Assembly (NCBI RefSeq): GCF_000426525.1
Contig: NZ_AUFN01000012.1
Location: 364,322 to 428,321 of the forward strand
From: Nocardioides alkalitolerans DSM 16699
Lineage (GTDB): Bacteria; Actinomycetota; Actinomycetes; Propionibacteriales; Nocardioidaceae
DNA length: 64,000 nucleotides
Reading direction: 5' to 3'
In this document: positions 26,543 through 34,126 of the stretch, piece after piece
How the letters are laid out: each line of letters opens with the position of its first letter
Numbering within the stretch: the stretch's first letter is position 1
Translations under genes and position numbers: made by a program
Notes under the pieces: model-generated
The model's input: only the letters and a program-made list of their open reading frames with translations
The model's database searches: none
What the model was told of the DNA's origin: nothing

Positions 26543-26552
26543 CAGCGTTACA
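26543..26552 (-). promoter_or_regulatory. Putative ECF sigma promoter element (copy 2)
   Basis: On the minus strand TGTAACGCTG begins the element and ends 25 bases before the sigma gene ATG, as in copy 1 at 17420. CG and ACCA recur at the same offsets downstream. Confidence 0.6.
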
Positions 26553-26600
26553 GGTCGCCGCCCCGTTTCGTCCCGCGCCGCGAGGGACACGGTGCCGAGC

Positions 26601-27218
26601 ATGACGTCTCGGCACGCCGCGTTCTCGACGCCCTACCCGCCCTCCGACAGCACGTTCGCGGGCAGCCTGATGCTCCAGGTCGCCCGCGGCCTCGACGACC
26701 TCGAGGACCTCCGCGACCAGCTGCACGACCTCGTCGCCACGGGCGAGTTCCCGCGCTTGTACCCCGACGAGCCGGAGCTCGCGTACGACGAGGCGGTCGC
26801 CCTGCTCGACCGGGTCGTCGCCGCGCACGACGCGGTCGTGACGGACCCGTCGCCCGCGGCGCTGGCCCTCGTGGAGGCCCTCGCGACCCTGCCGACGCGC
26901 GGAGTGGCCGTCTCCTTCGGGGCAGCCTTCGACGCGGGTGAGGGCGCGCAGCTCGGCTACGAGGAGGCGCTCCGGCTCGACGGGGCGATCGGCTACGTCT
27001 ACAGCCACACGCAGGACCTCGACCGGCTCGTCCTCACCGACCAGCTCGCGATCGGCTTCAGCGGCATGTCGGGCCGGCTCGAGGAGGAGGCGGTCGCGGT
27101 CGCCGGTACCGTGGTCGAGGTGCTGACGGCAGCCGGCCTCACCGTGGACTGGGACGGCAACCCGCGGGCGCGCCTCGTCGTGCCGCTGCGGTGGGAGTGG
27201 CCGTTCGCCACGGGGTGA
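26601..27218 (+). CDS. DUF6891-like hypothetical protein
   Basis: 205 residues from ATG 26601; the longer frame upstream overlaps the sigma promoter and has no ribosome binding site. The N-terminal half is helical (DDLEDLRDQLHDLVATGEFP, YDEAVALLDRVVAAH). The C-terminal half has GAIGYVYSHTQDLDRLVL, GFSGMSG and VLTAAGLTVDWDGNP, which match what I recall of DUF6891 proteins. No enzymatic residues can be named. It is divergent from the sigma gene, so the regulatory region may be shared. Confidence 0.7.
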   Translation: MTSRHAAFSTPYPPSDSTFAGSLMLQVARGLDDLEDLRDQLHDLVATGEFPRLYPDEPELAYDEAVALLDRVVAAHDAVVTDPSPAALALVEALATLPTRGVAVSFGAAFDAGEGAQLGYEEALRLDGAIGYVYSHTQDLDRLVLTDQLAIGFSGMSGRLEEEAVAVAGTVVEVLTAAGLTVDWDGNPRARLVVPLRWEWPFATG

Positions 27219-27238
27219 CCGGGCGGTGCCGCGAGCGG

Positions 27239-27709
27239 TCAGGAGGTCTGAGCACCCGGCGAGGGCGGCCCGGACGACGTCGCCCCGGCGTCGTGGCGAC
27301 GACGGGCGCGCCACTGGCGGACCGGGAGCGCCAGGAGGAGCGCGAACATCGCCGCGAACGCGCCGTACCGGATCGTCGCCCTCGAGTCTCCGTCGACCAC
27401 GGCGGGGACCAGGACCGACAGCTGCAGCAGCAGACCCACCGTGAAGACGACGAGCTGGAGACGGATCCACCCCCGGCTGTGGAGGTACGGCACGCCACGC
27501 TGCTTCGCCTCGACCTCCGCCACGAGGCGTGGGTGGAAGGCGTACCACCCGGCGCCGAAGAACGCGCCGGCGCCGACGGTGAGGGCGACCGTCTGCCACA
27601 CGGACGATCTCGAGTCCAGCCACAGATGCGTCGACACGCCTGTCCAGGCACCGAACAGGACGCCCGTCACGACGGAGGATCCCGTCCGGGAACCCAGCGC
27701 CCTGATCAC
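27239..27709 (-). CDS. Four-helix membrane protein
   Basis: 156 residues from GTG 27707-27709, which overlaps the stop of the upstream gene (GTGA). Hydrophobic helices: SSVVTGVLFGAWTGVSTHLWL, TVALTVGAGAFFGAGWYAF, LQLVVFTVGLLLQLSVLVPAV and AAMFALLLALP. A basic C-terminal tail follows. No family is recognised; it is coupled to the large protein at 27706 and may be its membrane partner. Confidence 0.65.
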   Translation of the reverse strand: MIRALGSRTGSSVVTGVLFGAWTGVSTHLWLDSRSSVWQTVALTVGAGAFFGAGWYAFHPRLVAEVEAKQRGVPYLHSRGWIRLQLVVFTVGLLLQLSVLVPAVVDGDSRATIRYGAFAAMFALLLALPVRQWRARRRHDAGATSSGPPSPGAQTS

Positions 27710-29235
27710 GGCTGCGGCCTCGACGACCGCAACCGCCGGAAGCGCCCCCTCGCGGCGCCGGCGGCGAGCAGGAACAGCACGACCGCCAGGGCGGTGAACG
27801 CCCAGTCCTCCCCCGTCGCGCTCGGCTCGTCGACGAAGGCACCGTCGGTCGCCACCGTGGCGATCATGACGCCCGCCAGCAGGAGGAGCACGACCGCCGC
27901 GGCCACGGTGAGCCACGCCCCCGCCACCCGCACCGGCCGAGGCAGGCGCGGTTCGTAGCCCGCGTCGTCCCGCACGGCCTCGCGCCAGGTGCGGAAGAAA
28001 CCGGCAGGGGTCACCACCTCGGTCAGGTGGTCGGGCGGGTCGATGCCGTCCAGGAGGGCCACCCCCTGGCGCGGGAGCCTGAGCACCTCGCTCAGCTCCT
28101 CGAGCGGGTCCCTGGTGCGGTCGTCGGCCCGGACGAGCGACCGGAGCGCGACCATGTCGACGTGATCCCGCTCCTTGCCTGCGACCTGGAACGCGAGGAA
28201 GGCCGCGAGGTCGTCGGCGAGCTCGGTGTCGCGGGGGCCGACCTCGAGCCACCCCGTGCCCCACGTCGACCGGCCGAACCACGTGTCGCCGCGCGCGACG
28301 TCCACACCGCACGCACCGTCGGGCGCTCTCCACAGCGCCACCACCGGGTTGCGTCGGGGACCGGCCGCGGCGACGACGCCGGCGAGCGCGGTGAAGAGCT
28401 CGTCGACCTCCGTCGGTGTCGAGGGCTCGAGGGCGTGCCACCCGTCACCGAGGCGGGTCATCCGGACGGGATCGGTGGTGTTCGCTGCGATCCGGGCGGC
28501 CATCCGCGCGAGCGACTCGTCACCCCGCTGCAGCACGACGATGCGCTCTGTCGGCGCGGACCCGACGCGTGGGAGCGCCAGCACGTGCTCGAGGCCCTCG
28601 ACCAGCTCGTCGACCCAGCCACGGCTGCGCTCGAACGCGACCACCACGGCACGCTCGGGGTCGAGGAGGTGGTCAGGACGGTCCGGGACGGGATGACGCC
28701 GCTCCCGGCGCGCGGCCTGCTTCTGCTCCCGCGCACTGAGGGGCACCGGGACCGGGCGCACGGGTGCCTGCGTCGCCGGCGGGAACAGCGCGGCGAGAGC
28801 GGCCGCGAACGCCGGTAGATCGCCCTCGGTGCGCTTGCCGTCGCTCCGGAACACGAGGCTCCCCGACGGGCCGGCGACCTCGGCGACGAGCCCGTGGACC
28901 GCCTCGTCCGCACCGGATCCCTCGCCCACCTCCGGCTCCGGACGCACCGCTGCGACGCCGGTCTCGTGAGCATCGCCCTGCCCTAAGCGCTCGGCCTCCG
29001 CCGTACCTCGCCAGCGCGACCACCACCGTCCCTGACGGTCGTCGGTGTCCTGCTCCTCGACGGCGTCCCAGAACCCGATGACGTCGGTGCGCCCTGCGAA
29101 CAGCGCCAGGCTCCCGTGCGCGCACCACGCCGCGGTCCAGCCCCGGTCGTCCGTCGGGCCCACGCCCGCCTCCACCCGGGCACGGTCGAGCGTCTCCGCG
29201 ACCTCCGCCCGGTCGGCCCTCACCAGCAGCAGCAC
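27706..29235 (-). CDS. Large unrecognised protein with two C-terminal membrane helices
   Basis: 509 residues from GTG 29233-29235, chosen because GGGAGG lies 7 bases upstream of it; GTG 29250 would add five residues but has no such site. The N-terminal 400 residues are soluble, with repeated alpha/beta segments (RIVVLQRGDESLARMAARIAA, RNPVVALWRAPDG). A Trp-rich region is followed by two membrane helices (LTVAAAVVLLLLAGVMIATV and AFTALAVVLFLLAAGAA). No domain is recognised. It is translationally coupled to the membrane protein at 27239. Confidence 0.6.
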   Translation of the reverse strand: MLLLVRADRAEVAETLDRARVEAGVGPTDDRGWTAAWCAHGSLALFAGRTDVIGFWDAVEEQDTDDRQGRWWSRWRGTAEAERLGQGDAHETGVAAVRPEPEVGEGSGADEAVHGLVAEVAGPSGSLVFRSDGKRTEGDLPAFAAALAALFPPATQAPVRPVPVPLSAREQKQAARRERRHPVPDRPDHLLDPERAVVVAFERSRGWVDELVEGLEHVLALPRVGSAPTERIVVLQRGDESLARMAARIAANTTDPVRMTRLGDGWHALEPSTPTEVDELFTALAGVVAAAGPRRNPVVALWRAPDGACGVDVARGDTWFGRSTWGTGWLEVGPRDTELADDLAAFLAFQVAGKERDHVDMVALRSLVRADDRTRDPLEELSEVLRLPRQGVALLDGIDPPDHLTEVVTPAGFFRTWREAVRDDAGYEPRLPRPVRVAGAWLTVAAAVVLLLLAGVMIATVATDGAFVDEPSATGEDWAFTALAVVLFLLAAGAARGRFRRLRSSRPQP

Positions 29236-29319
29236 CCCGCACCCTCCCACTCACCACGAAGGGCTGATCCTTCCAGCCCCGCTGCGGCCATGCTGAGGAA
29301 AACGCCGAACCCGTCCCGG

Positions 29320-30297
29320 CTACGGCAGCTCCGCCAGCACCGCGGCCTCCTCGGCCGCCGTCAACCCCGTGACGGCCGCGTCCGGGGCGGTGTGCAGCCA
29401 GGCGAGCGTGTCCCGGACGGTCTCGACGAGCGGTCGGCACGCCAAGCCCGCGGCCGCCGCGGGGGCCGGGTCGTGGGCGAGCATGCCGTCGTACGCCGGG
29501 CGCGGCAGCCACAGCGGGAGCGACGGCAGCCCGCTCCACGGCCGCACGTCGAGGCGCTCGAGGTCGTCCGACGCCGTCCATCGCCACGTCGGGCGCGCAC
29601 CGCAGCCCTCCGCCACGAGGTCCAGCGCCTCGCCGAGCGGCAGCAGCGGGCCCACCCCGTCGTACGTGCCCGTGCGGCGCGTCTCCGCGAGGGTGACCAG
29701 CCACTCCGCCAGGTCGCGCACGTCGATCACCTGCACCACGTCCGCCGGGTCGCCGGGAGCCAGCACGGGCTCGCCGTCCGCGGCGCGGTCGAGCCGTGAA
29801 GGCCAGTAGGCGAACCGTCCCGACGGATCGCCCGGACCCACCACGAGGCCCGGGCGCACGACCGTGCTCGACACCGCGCCTGCCGTGACGAGCTGCTCGC
29901 AGAGCACCTTGCGGGGTCCGTACGCCGCGGGGTCGTCCGCCGGGAGATCGGCGCCGGGGTGCACGGCTCCCGTCGCGGGGGTCTGGCCGGGGGTGGCCTG
30001 GTCGACGTACGTGCTGACGGTCGACACGAAGACCCAGTGGGCGTCGGAGGCCTCGCGGCCGTGGACGGCGAGCGCCCGCCGTACGTGCTCGGGCTCGTCG
30101 GTGACGTCGAGCACCGCGTCGAACGGCCCCTCGGGCACCTGTGCGACCCCACGGTCGACGACCTCCAGCCGGGCGCCGTCGGGCACCCGCCCCGAGACGC
30201 CCCGCGCGGCGCACACCACCTCGTGGCCGCGCGCCACCGCCGCCGCTGCGACGGCGTGGGAGAGGAAGACGGTCCCACCGAGCACGAGGAGTCGCAT
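29320..30297 (-). CDS. NAD-dependent epimerase/dehydratase-like protein
   Basis: 325 residues from ATG 30295-30297. The Rossmann motif is VLGGTVFLS at residues 5-13 (GxxxFxG variant). FVSTVSTY and AYGPRKV give the Ser and Tyr-x-x-x-Lys positions of an extended SDR. RPGLVVGPGDPSGRFAYWPSR and VIDVRDLAEWLV are typical of isoflavone-reductase-like/NmrA-like epimerases that act on sugar nucleotides or similar substrates. The substrate is unknown. It lies downstream of the reverse transcriptase remnant on the same strand. Confidence 0.82.
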   Translation of the reverse strand: MRLLVLGGTVFLSHAVAAAAVARGHEVVCAARGVSGRVPDGARLEVVDRGVAQVPEGPFDAVLDVTDEPEHVRRALAVHGREASDAHWVFVSTVSTYVDQATPGQTPATGAVHPGADLPADDPAAYGPRKVLCEQLVTAGAVSSTVVRPGLVVGPGDPSGRFAYWPSRLDRAADGEPVLAPGDPADVVQVIDVRDLAEWLVTLAETRRTGTYDGVGPLLPLGEALDLVAEGCGARPTWRWTASDDLERLDVRPWSGLPSLPLWLPRPAYDGMLAHDPAPAAAAGLACRPLVETVRDTLAWLHTAPDAAVTGLTAAEEAAVLAELP

Positions 30298-30338
30298 GAC
30301 CACCATCCAACCGCAGGCCGCGCCGAGCGGCGACGGGG

Positions 30339-31440
30339 TCAGCGCGTCCAGTCGACCGCGGCGTGCTCGGCCAGCAGCCGGGCCCCGCGCACCGGGTCGT
30401 GGTGGGCCACCCAGGCGATCCGCCCGCGCAGGTGCTGCTCGAAGGCCGGGTGCCCCTCGTGGTTCTGCGTGCTCGGCCCGTGGACGCGACAGTTGTGGAC
30501 GATGGCGCGCAGGCGGTCGACGTCCTGCCGCGAGACCCGGGGCCGGTCGTTGACGACGAGGCCGCCCAGGGTCTGGCGCCCGGCCCGGGGCATGACCCCG
30601 GTCTTGCGGGGGTTCAGCCAAAAGCCCTCGTCCCGCACGACCGCCTCGACGGCGTCCAGGAGCCGCGAGGTGCCGGTGCCCCAGCCGCGGTCCCCGGAGA
30701 GGGCGAGGTCGTCGGCGTACCGGGTGTAGCGACCGCCCCACGACCGCGCGAGGGCGTCGAGGCGTACGTCGAGCCGGAACGCCGCCAGGTTCGCGATCGC
30801 CGGCGAGGTGGGCGCGCCCTGCGGGAGGTGCGGCAGCGCGAGCCGTCGGCCCAGGCGCCAGTGGGCGTCCAGGAGCCGGACGTCGGCGGGGCGCGGCACC
30901 GCGCGCCGCGTCGTGGGGCGGGACGAGGGAGAGGACGTCGTCCAGGAGCGTGCGCTGGAGCGTGCGGAGGCGACGCTTGGGTGCCTCGAGCACGCGGATC
31001 CCGCCGCTGGCCGCCACCCGGTGGCTCACGCGGTAGTGCTGGAGGGGCCGGTCCGAGGCCGACCGGGCGAGGTGCCGCGGGTCGGCGAACCAGTCGAGCT
31101 CGGACGGCGTCAGCTCGAGGAGGTCGGCGAGGTCGGCCACCCGGTGGAGCTCCGGGAGGCGCCACCGGTTGGTGAGCATCCGGGTCTCGGCGACGGGTTG
31201 CACGACGGGCCGCGTGCGCGCGACCTTCGCCGCGGCGGCGAGGGTGGGGAGGTTCGTGGCGAGCTCCCGCGGCCGGTCGAGCGGCGGACGCGGGTAGAGC
31301 TCGAGCGTCTGGCGGGCGAGGGGCGTGAGCCACCGCGGGCGTCGGCCGATGACGACCGCCCCGCTCCTCGCGAGACCGGGAACGGTCCACTCACCGGCGA
31401 GGAAGCCCGCGGCGAGCGCGCGGGCGAGGTCGTCCCTCAT
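30339..31440 (-). pseudogene. Retron-like reverse transcriptase with an internal deletion
   Basis: Two frames on the minus strand together encode most of an RT. From ATG 31438-31440 the first gives LTPSELDWFADPRHLARSAS, HYRVSHRVAASGGIRVLEAPK and RRLRTLQRTLLDDVLSLVPP ending HDAARG, the N-terminal RT0-RT2 region of retron-type enzymes. Near 30900 it jumps to another frame that gives PADVRLLDAHWRLGRR, LPQGAPTSPAIANL (RT4), YTRYADDLALSG (RT5 with catalytic Asp-Asp), NPRKTGVM (RT6), and LGGLVVNDRP as the retron-like thumb motif. The stretch expected between, with the DLxDFF motif and the first catalytic Asp, is absent, about 60 residues by family comparison. The enzyme should be dead. It is preceded by a structured region (31471-31639). 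Confidence 0.78.
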
Positions 31441-31470
31441 GGACGACGCGACGGGCGCCGGAGGGTGGAA

Positions 31471-31639
31471 TGCGGCAGCGCTGCTCGACCAGTCCCGTCG
31501 TGCGCGCGATGACCTGCAGCGGAGCGCAGCGAGTCGCGCGCGGTGCTGTGCCCGACCGTGTCGGTGGCCCCCGGGGTATCCCCGGGGAGGTGAACCGGTG
31601 ACACGCACCGGTCCGCCGTCTCGAGAGAACGCTGCCGCA
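31471..31639 (-). ncRNA. Candidate retron msr-msd-like structured RNA
   Basis: On the minus strand TGCGGCAGCG (31630-31639) and CGCTGCCGCA (31471-31480) form a perfect 10-bp inverted repeat, like retron a1/a2. Between them, in transcript order, are hairpins ACCGGTG/CACCGGT (31594-31612, 5-base loop), CCCCGGGG/CCCCGGGG (31569-31587, 3-base loop), CCGAC/GTCGG (31552-31564, 3-base loop) and GCGCGCGA/TCGCGCGC (31502-31541, 24-base loop). The 3' repeat ends 30 bases before the RT start codon. A conserved branching G cannot be identified with certainty. Confidence 0.5.
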
Positions 31640-31687
31640 CGACGGGCACGATAGCCGCAGGGGCTCGTGTCCGCCGTGCGGCGCCGG

Positions 31688-32110
31688 TCAGGCGCTCGGC
31701 GCGGAGAGCTCGAGCGCGATCCCGTCGGGGTCGCGGAACTCGAGGATGTGCATGCCGCCGGCGTCCTTGACGCCGCCGTGCGCGACGCCGAGCGAGTCGA
31801 GCAGCTCGGTGGCCGCGTCGAGCTCGCCACGGTCGGGGACCGTGAAGGAGAGGTGGTCGAGGCCGACGCGGTCCTCGGAGAACGCGTCGTCACCGGGGGC
31901 GACCGGGCGCAGACCGAGCAGTCCGCCGGGGATGGAGTAGATGACGCCGCCGAAGAGGAACCAGAGCTTCTCGCGCGTCGCCTCGTCGGCGTCGTCGGGC
32001 AGCTCGAAGGCGACGTCCCAGCCGAACACGCCGTCGTAGAAGGCGCGGGAGGTGGCGATGTCGCGGACGGTGAGGCGGACGTGGCTCACGCCGTCGATGG
32101 TGATGGGCAT
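31688..32110 (-). CDS. VOC-fold (glyoxalase/dioxygenase-like) protein
   Basis: 140 residues. The first beta-alpha-beta-beta-beta unit starts GVSHVRLTVRDIATSRAFYDGVFGWDV and the second LDHLSFTVPDRGELDAATELLDSLGV; HILEFRDPDGIALELSAP ends the domain. Candidate metal ligands are the His of SHVRL, His of DHLSF and Glu of ALELS. The family includes glyoxalase I, fosfomycin resistance enzymes and ring-cleaving dioxygenases, and the substrate here is unknown. It is one base from the small gene at 32112. Confidence 0.85.
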   Translation of the reverse strand: MPITIDGVSHVRLTVRDIATSRAFYDGVFGWDVAFELPDDADEATREKLWFLFGGVIYSIPGGLLGLRPVAPGDDAFSEDRVGLDHLSFTVPDRGELDAATELLDSLGVAHGGVKDAGGMHILEFRDPDGIALELSAPSA

Positions 32111-32111
32111 A

Positions 32112-32246
32112 TCAGGCCTTCCGGTTGCGTCGCTGCTGGACCTTGTTCTTGGCGTAGGGCAGCCCGATGCGGGCCAGGATCGTCCAGAACAGACGTCCGA
32201 GCAGCGCGAACAGACCGGTCTTCACCTTGGTCTTGGCCTTCGACAT
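32112..32246 (-). CDS. Small basic protein (44 residues)
   Basis: Start ATG 32244-32246 has the ribosome binding site AAGGAGA 7 bases upstream, better than the longer frame to 32327. The protein is strongly basic at both ends (SKAKTKVKTG and KNKVQQRRNRKA) with one central hydrophobic stretch (LFALLGRLFWTILARIGLPY). It may sit on or in the membrane. It lies between aqpZ and the VOC gene on the same strand. No family is recognised. Confidence 0.65.
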   Translation of the reverse strand: MSKAKTKVKTGLFALLGRLFWTILARIGLPYAKNKVQQRRNRKA

Positions 32247-32331
32247 GAGTGGGTCTCCTTCGTGGTGTGGCACTGGGTCTTCGGTGGGCTCGTGCGTTCG
32301 GATCGGTCGGCCCGCGGTGGGGCCCACCCGG

Positions 32332-33078
32332 CTACGCGGTCTCGACGCCGGCGATGTCGTCGCGGTCGCGGTGGTTTCCGGTCACGGCCGCGAACGTCAG
32401 CCCGGCGATGACGGCACCCGCGATCGGGGCCACCACGAAGAGCCAGACCTGGCCGAGCGCGGCGGTGTCGAACCAGGCGACGCCGAGGGAGCGGGCCGGG
32501 TTGACCGACGTGTTGGTGACCGGGATCGAGATGAGGTGGATGAGCGTCAGCGCGAGACCGATAGCCAGGGGCGCGAAGCCGACGGGCGCGCGGTGGTGGG
32601 TGACGCCCAGGATGATGTAGACGAACAGCGCGGTCAGGACCACCTCGGTGACCGCGGCCGCGAGGAGGTCGTAGCCCCCGGGCGACGAGGCGCCGTAGCC
32701 GTTGGTGGCGAACCCGTCGCTCGCGGAGAAGCCGTCACGGCCCGAGGCGATGACGAACAGGATCCCGGCGGCGATGCCGGCCCCGACGACCTGCGCCGCG
32801 ACGTACGCTGGCACGTCCTTCCAGCCGAAGCGGCGACCGACGGCCAGCCCGATGGTGACGGCAGGGTTGAAGTGGCCCCCCGAGACGTGGCCCACGGCGT
32901 ACGCCATCGTGAGGACGGCGAGACCGAACGCGAGCGCGACGCCGAGGAACCCGACCTCGTCGCCCGCGAGGACGGCGGTGCCGCATCCGGCGAGGACGAG
33001 CCAGAACGTGCCGACCGTCTCGGCGGCGAGCCGGGCGGTGAGGCGTGGCTCGGCGGTGGTCGTGGCGGTGGTCGGCAT
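32332..33078 (-). CDS. aqpZ: Aquaporin (MIP family)
   Basis: 248 residues, six membrane helices plus two half-helices. The NPA motifs are HFNPAVTIG (about residue 69) and VNPARSLG (about 192), the hallmark of water/glycerol channels. The residue after the second motif and the His in loop regions suggest a water-selective AqpZ-like pore rather than a glycerol facilitator; this is an inference. The N terminus is rich in Thr/Ala. The 285-base gap to the divergent gene at 33365 holds its promoter, which I could not pinpoint. Confidence 0.92.
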   Translation of the reverse strand: MPTTATTTAEPRLTARLAAETVGTFWLVLAGCGTAVLAGDEVGFLGVALAFGLAVLTMAYAVGHVSGGHFNPAVTIGLAVGRRFGWKDVPAYVAAQVVGAGIAAGILFVIASGRDGFSASDGFATNGYGASSPGGYDLLAAAVTEVVLTALFVYIILGVTHHRAPVGFAPLAIGLALTLIHLISIPVTNTSVNPARSLGVAWFDTAALGQVWLFVVAPIAGAVIAGLTFAAVTGNHRDRDDIAGVETA

Positions 33079-33364
33079 CTGCGTGTCTCCTGGTGTCGTG
33101 TCGAAGGGTGCTTGCCGTTGCTGGCGGGGGCCGACCGCTCGTCAGGTGACGGCGGCATGAGTTGGTCGGTACGACGACCCGGATCGGCACTGCCGCACGG
33201 GCACGAGTTTCGTGAGGTGGGTCACGTGGAGCGGGGCAGCGCGTGGATGCGTGGGGCGTCGCCGCGCTGCTCGGTTGGTGATCGGCCCGGTCCGAGACGG
33301 AAACCGTTTGACCGGGCACGGGTGCGCCCGTCAGCGTGACCATGCCCATCGTGAGAGGAACCCC

Positions 33365-33946
33365 GTGCGCAAGCTCGTCTACTTCGTCGCCACCACCCTC
33401 GACGGCTTCATCGCCGGCCCCGACGGCGGGGATCCGTCCGGCGAGCCGTTCCTGCCGGTCACCGAGGACCTCGTCGCCTTCCTCGTCGAGCACTACCCCG
33501 AGACGCTCCCGGGTCCGGCTCGCGCGGCGATGGGGCTCGACGGTCCTGGTCGGGCGTTCGACACGGTGGTCGAGGGCCGCCGGTCCTACGAGGTCGGGCT
33601 CGTCGCCGGCGTCACCGACGCCTACCCGCACCTGCGTCACCTGGTGCTCTCGACGACCCTGACCTCGGTGCCCGGCGAACGGGTCGAGCTCGTGCGCGAC
33701 GACGCCCTCGACCGCGTGCGCCGGCTCAAGGCCGAGGACGGGCTCGACGTCTGGCTCGTCGGTGGCGGCACGCTCGCGCACTCCCTGCTCCCGGAGATCG
33801 ACCGCCTCGTGCTCAAGGTCAACCCGTCGATCATCGGGTCCGGGATTCCGCTGTTCGCCGGGCCCTTCGCGCCGTGCACCTTCCACCCCGTCGCCGAGGT
33901 GCCGCTCGCGGGCGGGGTGCGGGTCGTCACGTACGACCGGACGTGA
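33365..33946 (+). CDS. Dihydrofolate reductase / RibD C-terminal-like protein
   Basis: 193 residues from GTG 33365 (preceded by AGAGGA). It opens KLVYFVATTLDGFIAGPDGG, the DHFR/RibD-like nucleotide-binding start. VVEGRRSYEVGL takes the place of the GR(K/R)T(Y/W)E motif, and VWLVGGGTLAHSLLPEIDRLVLKVNP is the second conserved segment. Many small proteins of this fold reduce unknown substrates with NADPH; it is distinct from folate-specific DHFR. Confidence 0.88.
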   Translation: MRKLVYFVATTLDGFIAGPDGGDPSGEPFLPVTEDLVAFLVEHYPETLPGPARAAMGLDGPGRAFDTVVEGRRSYEVGLVAGVTDAYPHLRHLVLSTTLTSVPGERVELVRDDALDRVRRLKAEDGLDVWLVGGGTLAHSLLPEIDRLVLKVNPSIIGSGIPLFAGPFAPCTFHPVAEVPLAGGVRVVTYDRT

Positions 33947-34027
33947 CGCCCGGCTGACGAGGTCACCGGTCGGCCGAGGACGAAAGTGCGGCCGCCTCCG
34001 CCGACACGCCAAGGATCCGGGGCCACG

Positions 34028-34071
34028 GGGTCCGCGTTTTCGGGTACGGCGCCAGCCGGGTCCGCGTTTTC
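34028..34071. repeat. Short direct repeat after imuB
   Basis: GGGTCCGCGTTTTC occurs at 34028-34041 and again at 34058-34071, 30 bases apart. It lies in the 180-base gap downstream of imuB. The T-runs could assist termination on the plus strand. Confidence 0.5.
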
Positions 34072-34126
34072 CCGCCCCGCAGCCCGGCCCGACCCGCCGC
34101 GAGCCGAGCCGACCCGAGCGAGCCCC

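Noticed and set aside
28673..30310. A 545-residue minus-strand frame
   Set aside because: It is another frame of the epimerase and of the 27706 protein, rich in Arg/Gly as shadow frames are.
31437..31649. A 70-residue frame inside the candidate msr-msd region
   Set aside because: It has no ribosome binding site and its residues follow the hairpins; the structure explains the sequence better.
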